This document shows, one piece after another, positions 35,563 to 44,470 of a stretch of DNA of 64,000 bases. The translations under genes and the position numbers were made by a program. The notes under the pieces are model-generated. The model worked only from the letters and a program-made list of their open reading frames with translations, did no database searches and was not told the origin of the DNA. Every line of letters starts with the position of its first letter. Within the stretch, counting starts at the first letter, position 1. Origin of the DNA: JACKAQ01 sp965227145 (GTDB lineage Bacteria; Calditrichota; Calditrichia; RBG-13-44-9; J075); assembly GCA_965227145.1 (NCBI GenBank), contig OZ245730.1, forward strand, positions 3,844,001 to 3,908,000, read 5' to 3'.

Positions 35563-36504
35563 CTAATAAATGCCATTTTGCGATTTAAGCAACGCAACAT
35601 ATTTGCTCACGCCTTCTTCCAGGCTGGTAAACGGTTTTTCGTAACCGGCGCTGCGCAACGTTGTTAAATCCGCTTCGGTGAAAGCCTGATATTTTCCATG
35701 TAACGTTTCCGGAAAAGGAATGTGTTTGATGGCGCAGTTATCATATTGTTTTTTCATGATATCGGCGATTTTCCGAAAGCTTTGGGCAGACCCGCTGCCG
35801 CAGTTGAAAATGCCGCTTTTGTCCGGATGATCCAGAAAAAACAGGTTGACATTCACCACATCATCCACAAAAATAAAATCGCGGCGGAAATCTTCGCTGC
35901 CTTCGAACAGGCGCAACTCACCGGAATCTTTTATCTGATTGTGAAATTGAAATATCACCGATGCCATTTTTGCTTTGTGATTTTCCTGCGGTCCGTACAC
36001 ATTAAAATAGCGCAATCCGACAATTTGCGCAGGTGCATCCGGCATCATTCGCCGTACGGTTTGGTCGAACAAAAATTTGGAGTAGGCATAAATATTGATC
36101 GGATATTCGCAGCGCCGTTCTTCGCGAAACCCGTTATCGCCATTACCGTAAACGGAGGCGGACGATGCGTAAATCAGCCGGACACTGTTTTCCAGACAAA
36201 AATTGAGCAATTCTTTACTGAAATCGTAGTTCACGCGCATCATAAATTTGCCGTCATATTCCATGGTATTGGTGCAGGCGCCTTCATGAAAAATCGCATC
36301 AATGTCATCCGGATCGAGATAATCCAGTTCATCTAAAAATTCGTCGTAATCTATAAAATCGAGGAAGTTTAAGCGATTTAAATTCATGTGTTTAGCGCTA
36401 TTTTTCAGGCTGTCGACAATCAGAATATCGTTGATGCCGCGATTGTTTAATGCGCGCACCAAATTGCTCCCGATAAAACCAGCGCCGCCGGTTACGATAA
36501 TCAT
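35563..36504 (-). CDS. hldD: ADP-L-glycero-D-manno-heptose-6-epimerase
   Basis: 313 residues, extended short-chain dehydrogenase fold. NADP-binding TGGAGFIGSNL at the start, catalytic YAYSK with the Ser in ASSASVYG. Diagnostic heptose-epimerase features are IFHEGACTNTMEYDG, GLRYFNVYGPQENHKAKMASV and LFEGSEDFRRDFIFVDDV. It inverts C6 of ADP-D-glycero-heptose to give ADP-L-glycero-heptose for the LPS inner core, which shows an LPS-type outer membrane. It lies 108 bases upstream of rpsA in the same direction; whether they share a transcript is unclear. No other heptose genes are in the window. Confidence 0.95.
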   Translation of the reverse strand: MIIVTGGAGFIGSNLVRALNNRGINDILIVDSLKNSAKHMNLNRLNFLDFIDYDEFLDELDYLDPDDIDAIFHEGACTNTMEYDGKFMMRVNYDFSKELLNFCLENSVRLIYASSASVYGNGDNGFREERRCEYPINIYAYSKFLFDQTVRRMMPDAPAQIVGLRYFNVYGPQENHKAKMASVIFQFHNQIKDSGELRLFEGSEDFRRDFIFVDDVVNVNLFFLDHPDKSGIFNCGSGSAQSFRKIADIMKKQYDNCAIKHIPFPETLHGKYQAFTEADLTTLRSAGYEKPFTSLEEGVSKYVALLKSQNGIY

Positions 36505-36656
36505 CGTGATTCTCCTTAAATCATCAGATCCGTTGTAAAAGAATATGAACCGGAAATTAGGCTTTTAAATACGGAAAAGCCAATTATTTATCAAATTCGA
36601 AAACCGCCGGTTTGTGCTTTTTTGACAGCCGGATGGATCGCAATTTTCGAAAAAAA

Positions 36657-37781
36657 TTATGATTCTTTTTCTGTGATTGGGTGGGTAATGTAAAAAACGG
36701 TGCCTTTGCCGGGTGCCGAATCTCCCCAGATTTTGCCGTTATGGCGCTCCACGATTTTTTGGCAGATAGACAGTCCCAAACCGGTTCCCTCATATAATTT
36801 TTGGGAATTCAGTCGCTCAAACGGTTGGAAAATTTTGGCTAATTTAGACGGATCGACACCAATTCCTTCGTCGCGGATATGAAACAACCACATACAATTT
36901 TCTTCTTTCGCACCAATGTGGATAACCGACGGTTTGTCTCCGGAAAATTTTAGCGCATTGTTTATCAAATTAAGCCATAACCGGTAAATCTGTTCGCGGT
37001 CGCCGAAAATTTCGGGTAGCTGCTCCATTTCAATTGTGGCGTCTGAATTCTGAATTGCGGAATCCAGATCCTGCAACACTTCATCGATGAGCAAATTCAT
37101 TGGCAGCCATTCATTTTCGAACGGTTTATTTCCGGCACGGGAAAGCGCCAACAAATGGTCGATCAGCCGGCTCATGCGTTGGCTGCCATCGTGGATGAAA
37201 CTGAAATATTCCTTTTCTTCTTCGCTCAACCGGTTTTTTAAACCGGAATCCAGAATTTCAATAAAGCCTTTTATGGTTCGCAATGGCGATTGCAGGTCAT
37301 GCGCAACGATATAGGCAAATCGCTCCAATGCCTGGTTGCTTTCCTGCAGCTCTTCTGTTTTTCTGGCGAGTTGTTTGCGCAGGTGAATTTTGTCCAGGGC
37401 ATTTTCCACGGCGCGTGTCAGCGATTCCTGTGTGAGATTATTTTTGATGAGATAATCCTGAACGCCCGTTTTCAGAGCGCTGACAGCAATATTTTCGTTG
37501 CCCTGTCCGGTTATCATGATGATTGCAATACTTTCGATGGCATCACCCGGGATGTGATCCAGAAATTCCAGCCCGTCCATATCCGGAAGTTCGTAATCCA
37601 GCAGCACGCAGTCCGGTTGTATCGAACGGAATTTGCTGACGGCCGCTTCCCCGCTTTCTTCCTCAAAAAAATCGCATCGGGATTCAAACGAGGGTAACAG
37701 CAATCGACGGTAGTATTCTCTGTCAATCGGGTTATCTTCAACTATCAGTATTTTTAATCTTGAATCCGGGTCCGGTTTCAT
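36657..37781 (-). CDS. receiver-histidine kinase hybrid protein
   Basis: 374 residues, cytoplasmic. Residues 8-130: CheY-like receiver with acidic pocket VEDN, phospho-acceptor Asp62 (LLDYELPDMDG) and conserved TG and K positions (ITGQG, YLIKNN). A short coiled coil leads to the HisKA dimerisation helix with His161 (YIVAHDLQSPLRT), then HATPase with LINNALKFSG, IRDEGIGVDPSKLAKIF, GTGLGLSICQKIVERH. Order REC then kinase means its activity is probably controlled by phosphorylation of Asp62. It starts three bases after the response regulator gene ends, third in an operon with the ethylene-receptor-like kinase. No output domain, so a further partner is needed. Confidence 0.92.
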   Translation of the reverse strand: MKPDPDSRLKILIVEDNPIDREYYRRLLLPSFESRCDFFEEESGEAAVSKFRSIQPDCVLLDYELPDMDGLEFLDHIPGDAIESIAIIMITGQGNENIAVSALKTGVQDYLIKNNLTQESLTRAVENALDKIHLRKQLARKTEELQESNQALERFAYIVAHDLQSPLRTIKGFIEILDSGLKNRLSEEEKEYFSFIHDGSQRMSRLIDHLLALSRAGNKPFENEWLPMNLLIDEVLQDLDSAIQNSDATIEMEQLPEIFGDREQIYRLWLNLINNALKFSGDKPSVIHIGAKEENCMWLFHIRDEGIGVDPSKLAKIFQPFERLNSQKLYEGTGLGLSICQKIVERHNGKIWGDSAPGKGTVFYITHPITEKES

Positions 37782-37784
37782 AGT

Positions 37785-38231
37785 TCAGACTCTCTCAGGT
37801 AAAATAGTGGTTAGTAGCCAATAATCTCTAATTACCTTAATTGCGCTCATAAATCCATTTAGGTGAACCGGTTTTTGCACATAACTGTTGGCACCGGCTT
37901 TGTAACATCTGTCAACATCTGCGGGATCGTTCGATGTTGTGAAAATGATCAGAGGTATTTTTTTTAAATCATTATTTTTTTTGATGTTAGACAACACTTC
38001 GAAACCGTCCGTGCCGGGTAAATTCAAATCCAGCAATACGATGCCGGGCCGTTCCGAAAGCATAGCTGCGGCGTACTGACCGCGTTTATACAAAAAATCC
38101 AAAGCCTGATCGCCATCGATGCAATGGTAAATGGGATTTTCGGCACCAAATTTTCGCAACGCCCGGTAAATGGCTTCGTAATCTTCCGGGCTGTCGTCAA
38201 CGATTAAAATCGGGAGTGTTTTTCGCTTCAT
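37785..38231 (-). CDS. single-domain response regulator (Rcp1-like)
   Basis: 148 residues when started at the ATG at 38231 (MKRKTLPILIVDDSPED). This start lies inside the end of the upstream kinase gene, giving a 35-base overlap in a different frame and likely translational coupling; upstream in-frame starts would only add a nonconserved stretch. Receiver domain with DDS pocket, phospho-acceptor Asp68 (LLDLNLPGTDGFEVL), Thr/Ser switch (IIFTTSN) and Lys in VQKPVHLNGF. The N-terminal half (CIDGDQALDFLYKRGQY) resembles Rcp1, the partner of cyanobacterial phytochromes. It probably carries phosphate from the upstream kinase to the downstream hybrid. Confidence 0.92.
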   Translation of the reverse strand: MKRKTLPILIVDDSPEDYEAIYRALRKFGAENPIYHCIDGDQALDFLYKRGQYAAAMLSERPGIVLLDLNLPGTDGFEVLSNIKKNNDLKKIPLIIFTTSNDPADVDRCYKAGANSYVQKPVHLNGFMSAIKVIRDYWLLTTILPERV

Positions 38232-40641
38232 TTTTATTTTCTGACAGTGTAAAATAAAATGTCGTTCCTTCATTAATTGCAGAGTTTAACCATATTTTTC
38301 CGCCATGGCGTTCGATAATTTTTTGCACGATTGTTAAACCGGCACCCGTGCCGCCACCGAATTTATCCCGCGCGTGTAACCGTTTGAAAATTCTGAAGAT
38401 CGTATCAAAATGCTTCTCCTTTATGCCAATACCATTATCTTTGATGTAAATGGTAACCATTTCGGCATCCGCTTCAATGGCGCCGGATTCGCCCGGCAAA
38501 ATGTAACCGATTTCCACCGTCGGGTTAGGCTTATCATTGTATTTAATGGCATTGAGGATCAGATTCTGGAAAACTTCCGCAATGCGGGCGTTGTCGCAAT
38601 AAACGATGGACATTTTTCGCGGTATCAATACAGCTGTGCCGCTTTCTTCAATTGTAAAGTGAAGCCGCTCCAACACACGCTGGATAATCAACCCCAAATC
38701 TGTTTTCGCAAATGCCAAATCCACCCGTCCGACACGGGAATATTGCAACAGCGATTCCAATTGCTGATCCATTCTTAGCGTAAGCATTTGCAATGTTTTC
38801 AGTTTTTCTTTACCGGCATCGTCTAAAATTTTATTGTAATCTTCGATGATAAATCCGGCATAATTCTGAAGCCCCCGCAACGGTTCTTTCAGGTCATGTG
38901 AGACAATATACGCAAAATTTTCCAGCTCTGTATTGCTCCTTTGCAAGTCATGCGCATATTTTGCCAACCGGGCTTTTTGTTGCTTTTGCTCGGTGATATC
39001 CCGGTTAAGTGCAACAACGCCAATGGGTTCCGATTCCGCGTTATACACTTTGGAAACGGATGCGAACACATACATCGCCTTTCCGTTTTTGTGATCCTGA
39101 ATTACCTCTCCGCGCCACATACCGTTGTCTTGGAATTGTTTCCGCACGGTTTCGTCATCGGTATCCTCGTATCGCGTGTTAATAATATCGTTCATGCTTT
39201 TCCCGATCACTTCTTCCGATTTGAACCCATACATTTTTTCGGCGGCGTAATTCCACCAATTGATAATAAATTTCGGGTCGGTGGAAATCACCGCTTCCGA
39301 TACATTTTCCAAAACGGTAGCGAGAAAACGCAGCTCTTGCTCAATTTGCAGCTTTTCGGTTATGTCGCGCAATATTACTGTGTACAACCGCTGGCGACCG
39401 GCTTTCACCTGCGAAATAGATGCTTCGATAGGAAATTCCTGCCCGTCGGAACGAAGCCCGGAAAGCGGCATCAGCGCACCCATTTTGCGATTGGTAACAC
39501 CAATTTTTCCAAACTGTTGAATGTGCCGGCTGTGCGCATCCCGGAAACGTTCCGGGATAAACCGGTCCAGTGATTGACCGATGGCATCGGTTGCCGGACA
39601 GCCGAACATTTTTTCGGCAGATGCATTGAAATACAAAATATGCTGCGTTTCGTCGATCGTGATAATCGCATCCATCGCCGAAGCGAAAATTCCGGCCAAC
39701 TGCGATTGGCTTTCGCGCAGTTCTTTCTCCGCCTGTTTGCGTTCGGTGATGTTCAAATATGTGCCGGTGAGCCTCGCGGGACGCTGGTTTTCGTCCCATT
39801 CGGTAATTTTTCCGCGAGTGAGTATCCACCGGTATTCGCCATCTTTGGCGCGTTGCCGGAATTCCGCTTCGTAAAACGGAATTTCTCCCTTCAGGTATCG
39901 ATCCAGTTGTTGCATTTTAACGGGTAAATCGTCCGGGTGAACCACAGATTCCCAATCTTCTTTTTGGGGAAGTTCGGACGAATTGTAGCCCAACTGCTTA
40001 ACCCATTGATTTACCACCCGTTTATTATTGATAATATCCCAATCCCACATGCCCAAATCCGATGCCCAAAGCGTCAGCTCCAACTGCTGCCTTTTTAGCA
40101 ATAGCTCTTCTTCAACCAGCATCCGCTCTTCGATTTCTTTTTTGAGCTGTGCGTTAGCGGTTTCCAATGCTTCCGTTCGTTTGCGCACCAGTTTTTCCAG
40201 CTCATCGTGTGCTGCGATCAACTGTTTTTCATATGTTTTTCGTGCCCGGATTTCAGATTCGAGTTCAGATTGTTTGGGCAAACGGAGCGCTCGCGGAATC
40301 AGCGGCCAAAGCATTACCGCAGTTGCAACCGATAAGCCGGCAGTAAACAATTTCACAACGCCCTCAAAACGGTAAATCGGCTCCCAAAGTGTCCAGATGT
40401 TCAACAAATGGGTTGTGCCGCAAGCCAAAATAAACAGCGCAAACATATAAAAAACCCATTGATATTGGAATTCTTCCCGTTTCCGGACAAACACAAACAG
40501 CGCAATCGGGATGCTATAGTACGAGATTGTTGTTAGCCCGTCCGAAATAATATGCAGCCACAACACCCCCGGTTGCCAAAACAGGCAATGGCCATGCGGC
40601 ATAAAATCCGCAACAAAAAGCTTTTGGAAAAATTCTATCAT
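38197..40641 (-). CDS. ethylene-receptor-like sensor histidine kinase with three PAS domains
   Basis: 814 residues. Residues about 25-118 hold three membrane helices that match the ethylene-binding domain of plant ETR1 and cyanobacterial SynEtr1. Spacing from the key Asp is identical to ETR1: Asp34, Tyr41, Ile44-Pro45, then Cys74 and His78 (ACGTTHLLNIWTL), the copper ligands. The N-terminal PHGHCLFWQPG segment resembles the cyanobacterial forms. A coiled coil (125-180) follows, then three PAS domains (about 185-300, 305-430, 435-550) with PAC endings NITERKQ, RDITEKL and RDITEQK. HisKA has His in YIVSHDLKEPLRG; HATPase has NLILNAIKYND, IKDNGIGIKEK and GTGAGLTIVQKI. First gene of a three-gene phosphorelay. 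Ethylene binding is inferred from conserved residues. Confidence 0.9.
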   Translation of the reverse strand: MIEFFQKLFVADFMPHGHCLFWQPGVLWLHIISDGLTTISYYSIPIALFVFVRKREEFQYQWVFYMFALFILACGTTHLLNIWTLWEPIYRFEGVVKLFTAGLSVATAVMLWPLIPRALRLPKQSELESEIRARKTYEKQLIAAHDELEKLVRKRTEALETANAQLKKEIEERMLVEEELLLKRQQLELTLWASDLGMWDWDIINNKRVVNQWVKQLGYNSSELPQKEDWESVVHPDDLPVKMQQLDRYLKGEIPFYEAEFRQRAKDGEYRWILTRGKITEWDENQRPARLTGTYLNITERKQAEKELRESQSQLAGIFASAMDAIITIDETQHILYFNASAEKMFGCPATDAIGQSLDRFIPERFRDAHSRHIQQFGKIGVTNRKMGALMPLSGLRSDGQEFPIEASISQVKAGRQRLYTVILRDITEKLQIEQELRFLATVLENVSEAVISTDPKFIINWWNYAAEKMYGFKSEEVIGKSMNDIINTRYEDTDDETVRKQFQDNGMWRGEVIQDHKNGKAMYVFASVSKVYNAESEPIGVVALNRDITEQKQQKARLAKYAHDLQRSNTELENFAYIVSHDLKEPLRGLQNYAGFIIEDYNKILDDAGKEKLKTLQMLTLRMDQQLESLLQYSRVGRVDLAFAKTDLGLIIQRVLERLHFTIEESGTAVLIPRKMSIVYCDNARIAEVFQNLILNAIKYNDKPNPTVEIGYILPGESGAIEADAEMVTIYIKDNGIGIKEKHFDTIFRIFKRLHARDKFGGGTGAGLTIVQKIIERHGGKIWLNSAINEGTTFYFTLSENKNEAKNTPDFNR

Positions 40642-40861
40642 AACACACCCGTGTGTTTGGATCAGTCTTTTTTATAACAAAATTGATGGCAGAAACAGGA
40701 CATGGCTTACGCAGCCCAAATCGGTCAAATCTGATTGATTTTATTAAGTTTTAAGGTAATACTTTTACGACAACGTTGTCAATTAAAAACAGGCGGGCAA
40801 AATAATTTTGGCGACACATTCAATCAAACAAAACAATTCCTTAACTTACAGCCAAAACCAG

Positions 40862-40901
40862 AAAAAAAAACGGCTGTCCCCGAAAGCACCGGAAACAGCC
40901 G
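40862..40901 (-). terminator. terminator after the FadL-family gene
   Basis: CGGCTGT (40871-40877) pairs with ACAGCCG (40895-40901); on the minus strand nine T's follow. It separates the FadL gene from the kinase operon. Confidence 0.85.
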
Positions 40902-40926
40902 AAACCTTTAAAAATAAACCTTAAAT

Positions 40927-42237
40927 TTAGAAATTCAGCGAGATACCCAAATCGCCTTCCCATTGGTTCATCTGCAATTCTATCTGTTGCTGTTCAGGTG
41001 CTTCCATGGGATTTACACCCGATACGCTGTTCGAAAACGCGTGCATCAATGCAGCATTCAGCGTAAACGATTTTGTGAGTTTGTGGGAAATACCCATTGT
41101 GGCGTGATGTTGAATTACGCCGGGCGCCAGAATATTGAACATCGCTTCCGTTTCCGGAACCGGTTGATCCGAATATGAATATCCGGCACGAAGGGTTGTG
41201 AAATCGGTAATGGCCATTTGTGCGCCAAATTTGAAAACCATAATATCTTCCCAGCCAAAACCGCTGGCATTTTCGCCGCCGAGCGCCTCAAATTCGGGAT
41301 TCATGGAGCCGTTTGCCAACATCGGCAGAACCATCGGATTGCTCACGGCATTCACGTCACTGTAATAAATTTCCTGCACATCAAACGCCAGCGTCAATTT
41401 TCCGGTCGGGCGAAACGCCAGTCCGGCAGTCCAATTGGCGGGGATATCAAAATCGCCTTCGCCGGCGAACAATCCGCAATATTTATCAAATTTGCTCATG
41501 TTCATTTTACTTTGATAGCTTAATCCCATCGATAATTTTTGGGTGATTTGCCCCAGATAACCTACCCGAACACCAAAACCGGTAGCGTTATCGTAGCCGT
41601 TGTTGGTCAGATTTGCCGGATCGGCGGACATGCCGGAAAACGCGTACAGCCCTTCCGCCTGAAACCGCTGATAGCCAAAAATCGCTGAAACACCGATAGC
41701 CTGATTCGGCACAATTTCCCGCGAAATCGTTGCCATTACAAACATTTGGGACAAATCCACGCCGGTAATCGCATCAAAAGATAATTGCGGATTATCGAAC
41801 GTTCTGGTGGCGTAATCCGTGTTCATTCCGCCGTTTCCGTACAGGGCAAAAGCCAGCGCATTATTTTTGCCAAACGGAATGGAAACACCAATATTGGGAA
41901 TCAAAAATAAGCTGGATTCGCTTTCGATAACGCCGGGCGTCAACGGAAACGTGCCCGGATAACCGGACGGTGCGCCGGAAATCGTGTATTGTCTGTTCGG
42001 ATTAAACATCGATACACCGAGATCAAATTGACCTTTCAGAAATACAGCGCTGGCCGGATTAACCGCAATTCCCAGCGGACTGAGATACAACGCAGCGCCT
42101 GCGCCAGCCAAACCACGATATTGAATACCATAGCCATGACGAAAATAACCGTTGGTAGCAAAACTGCTGCTGCCCAACAACGCCAGTAGCACCACAGCAA
42201 AAAATGTTTTGAAGGTTCCTGATTGTACCCGAGACAT
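40927..42237 (-). CDS. OmpP1/FadL/TodX-family outer-membrane transporter
   Basis: 436 residues with signal peptide (cleavage near residue 27, SFA/T). The mature N-terminus TNGYFRHGYGIQYRGLAGAGAAL is the family's plug segment, followed by AVNPASAVFLKGQFDLGVSMF, typical of FadL. The rest is a beta barrel ending in LGISLNF with the terminal Phe. FadL-type channels admit long-chain fatty acids or other hydrophobic compounds. It could feed the beta-oxidation genes at 25-33 kb, though it is not linked to them. RBS AAGGGG upstream of the ATG; terminator downstream; probably monocistronic. Confidence 0.9.
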   Translation of the reverse strand: MSRVQSGTFKTFFAVVLLALLGSSSFATNGYFRHGYGIQYRGLAGAGAALYLSPLGIAVNPASAVFLKGQFDLGVSMFNPNRQYTISGAPSGYPGTFPLTPGVIESESSLFLIPNIGVSIPFGKNNALAFALYGNGGMNTDYATRTFDNPQLSFDAITGVDLSQMFVMATISREIVPNQAIGVSAIFGYQRFQAEGLYAFSGMSADPANLTNNGYDNATGFGVRVGYLGQITQKLSMGLSYQSKMNMSKFDKYCGLFAGEGDFDIPANWTAGLAFRPTGKLTLAFDVQEIYYSDVNAVSNPMVLPMLANGSMNPEFEALGGENASGFGWEDIMVFKFGAQMAITDFTTLRAGYSYSDQPVPETEAMFNILAPGVIQHHATMGISHKLTKSFTLNAALMHAFSNSVSGVNPMEAPEQQQIELQMNQWEGDLGISLNF

Positions 42238-42652
42238 TACATAACCCCTTTTTGTTTAATAATATTTTAAAAGAATCCATCCGTTTGTTAGAACTTTTTG
42301 CCCTGCACATTTGAAGAAATGGCGGGATTTACAAAATTATCATTTTCACAAACTGCAAAGTTGCTGCCAAAAACAAACATCTACTTAGATATATATAAAA
42401 ATGCTTGCAAATAAGCATTTTCGCCATAGCAACACTCAAAAACAGCCCGCTAACAGGTGCCACGCATTTCACCATTTAAGTTTTCACAAACTATTATTTA
42501 TATTGAGATTAAAACTGAAAATTAACCACAATTGATCATACAAACCGTGGCATGATTTATCCGGTGGGAATAAAAAAAAAGGACGAATCATTCGCCCTTT
42601 TCAAAAAATTTACATCGATCGTTGTAAAATAAACCGGGAATTGCAGTTACAT
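42238..42652. other. intergenic region upstream of the FadL-family gene
   Basis: 415 bases between two minus-strand genes, AT-rich, with no gene that I can support. It contains the terminator of the DUF885 gene (42571-42599), an inverted repeat at 42398-42421 (AAAATGCTT/AAGCATTTT, 6-base loop), and must hold the FadL promoter. The inverted repeat is a candidate operator. Confidence 0.6.
42571..42599 (-). terminator. terminator after the DUF885 gene
   Basis: AAGGACGAA (42579-42587) pairs with TTCGCCCTT (42591-42599), with one G-T pair, 3-base loop; on the minus strand a T-run follows. Confidence 0.8.
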
Positions 42653-44425
42653 TTATTCCCCGGCTATTTTCTCAGCAGCGATATATCGCTTAACCATATC
42701 TTCCAGCACAAACAGCGGCACCGCGCCCTGCGATAAAATCACATCGTGAAATTTGCGTAAATCGAACTGTTCGCCCAATGCTGCTTCGGCGGTTTTGCGC
42801 AATTCGCGTATTTTCAATTCGCCAATTTTATACGACAACGCCTGCGCCGGCCATCCGATGTAGCGATCAATTTCCGTGTTCACCTCATGCAGCGAAAGCG
42901 CGGTGTTCGACGCCATAAATTCCACCGCGGCATCGCGCGACCAGCCTTTGGCATGAATGCCGACATCCACCACCAAACGGCAGGCACGCCACATTTCGTA
43001 AGTCAATTTTCCGAACAGTTGATAGGGTGTTTCGTAAATGCCCATTTCTTCGCCGAGGTATTCGGTGTATAACGCCCACCCTTCTCCGTAAGCGGATAAG
43101 TAATTGCTTTTTCTAAAATTAGGCACGTTTTCCATTTCCTGTGCCAGCGAAATTTGCAGATGATGTCCCGGCACACTTTCGTGCAGCGTGAGCGCCGGCA
43201 GCACATACAGCGGACGGCTTTCCAACTTGAAAGTGTTCACCCAATACAGCCCGGCGCGACCGTTTTCCAGCGAACCACCGACATATCTGCCACCGGTATA
43301 TTTTGGCGCAATATCTGCCGGAACCGGCTCAACGCCGTATGAATTCCGGGGCAAAACGCCAAAAAATTCGGGTAATTTCCCGTCTGCTTTTTTGGCGAAA
43401 TAGGACGCTTCCATCAACAGCTCGCGGGGTGTTTTGGCGTAAAATTGGGGATCAGTGCGCAAAAAATTGAGGAATTCCGCAAAACTGCCCTCAAATTTGA
43501 GATCTGCGATAATTGTTTCCATCTCCGCACGAATTCGCGCGACTTCTTTTTGCCCGATTTCAAACACTTCTTCCGGCGTCATGGTTGTGGTGGTAAAAAA
43601 TCGGACGCGATACGCATAAAATTCCTTTCCGCCCGGCTCCGCCGATACGCCCGGTTCGGCTTTCGCACCGGGAATATATTCTGTTTCCAAAAATTGCTTT
43701 ATCTTTTTAAACGATGGAATAATATGCTTTGCGATTGCAGCTTTGCCCAATTCTGCCAATTGTTTGCGCTGATCCGCAGCAATCGATTCCGGCATATTAT
43801 CAAACGGATTGAACAATGGGCTTTCGTCAGGTTTCGCAACAATTTGCGCATCGATGGCGGTGAAAAAATCCGCAGTCATGAGCATTTTGGGGAGCGTTTT
43901 GCCTTTGCGCAAACCCGTCCGCATCAGCTTGATGTGCTGATTTGTGTAATCCGTAAACGCCGCCAGCATGCTGAGGTAATTTTCGTAATCTTTCGCATTT
44001 TCAAATGGCAAATCGCCGACGATGAACAAAAATGAGGTGTAAAATCCACCCTCGCTGCTGACCGGTGTGAGATATGCTTCGTGCTCAACTTCCGCAACGC
44101 GATTTTCCAGAATAAATTTGAACACATCGTAATTGACGCGATCCGTTTCCGACAGCTTTTCGCGATCGACCGCGGCCAACCGCCGGAGCAATCCGCGATC
44201 GAACTCAGCCCGGCGCAGCTCGTCCGCAGCGCTGACGGCCGGTAATTTTCCGGCGAATTCTGCTTTCCCCATACTCACTGCCAAATTGGGATTTTCCTGC
44301 AGCCGGAACTGCCATTCATCGTCAAAAATTGAATACAGCTCATTTTTAATAGTATCGGTTGTTTGCGCAACCGCCGCCCCAACCGCAAAACAGATTGCCA
44401 AAAGTATCCAGCGAAAATAAGTCAT
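42653..44425 (-). CDS. DUF885-family zinc metallopeptidase-like exported protein
   Basis: 590 residues with a signal peptide (cleavage near residue 20, VAQ). The family fold is all-helical, related to gluzincin M32/M3-type peptidases. The zinc site reads HESVPGHH (HExxxH with flanking Glu and His), followed about 30 residues later by SAYGEGWALYTEYLGEEMG, which supplies the third ligand Glu. Other family features: YWVNTF, SYKIGELKIRELR near the end and the terminal VLEDMVKRYI. It is probably a periplasmic peptidase or amidase; the substrate is not known for the family. Minus strand, 45 bases after the caspase-like gene, so the two may be cotranscribed, with the caspase-like gene downstream... 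the order on the minus strand is caspase-like first, DUF885 second. Confidence 0.87.
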   Translation of the reverse strand: MTYFRWILLAICFAVGAAVAQTTDTIKNELYSIFDDEWQFRLQENPNLAVSMGKAEFAGKLPAVSAADELRRAEFDRGLLRRLAAVDREKLSETDRVNYDVFKFILENRVAEVEHEAYLTPVSSEGGFYTSFLFIVGDLPFENAKDYENYLSMLAAFTDYTNQHIKLMRTGLRKGKTLPKMLMTADFFTAIDAQIVAKPDESPLFNPFDNMPESIAADQRKQLAELGKAAIAKHIIPSFKKIKQFLETEYIPGAKAEPGVSAEPGGKEFYAYRVRFFTTTTMTPEEVFEIGQKEVARIRAEMETIIADLKFEGSFAEFLNFLRTDPQFYAKTPRELLMEASYFAKKADGKLPEFFGVLPRNSYGVEPVPADIAPKYTGGRYVGGSLENGRAGLYWVNTFKLESRPLYVLPALTLHESVPGHHLQISLAQEMENVPNFRKSNYLSAYGEGWALYTEYLGEEMGIYETPYQLFGKLTYEMWRACRLVVDVGIHAKGWSRDAAVEFMASNTALSLHEVNTEIDRYIGWPAQALSYKIGELKIRELRKTAEAALGEQFDLRKFHDVILSQGAVPLFVLEDMVKRYIAAEKIAGE

Positions 44426-44470
44426 CGGGTAAAATTCCTCAGTTTTGGTTAATTTTTTTGTTTCAAATTA

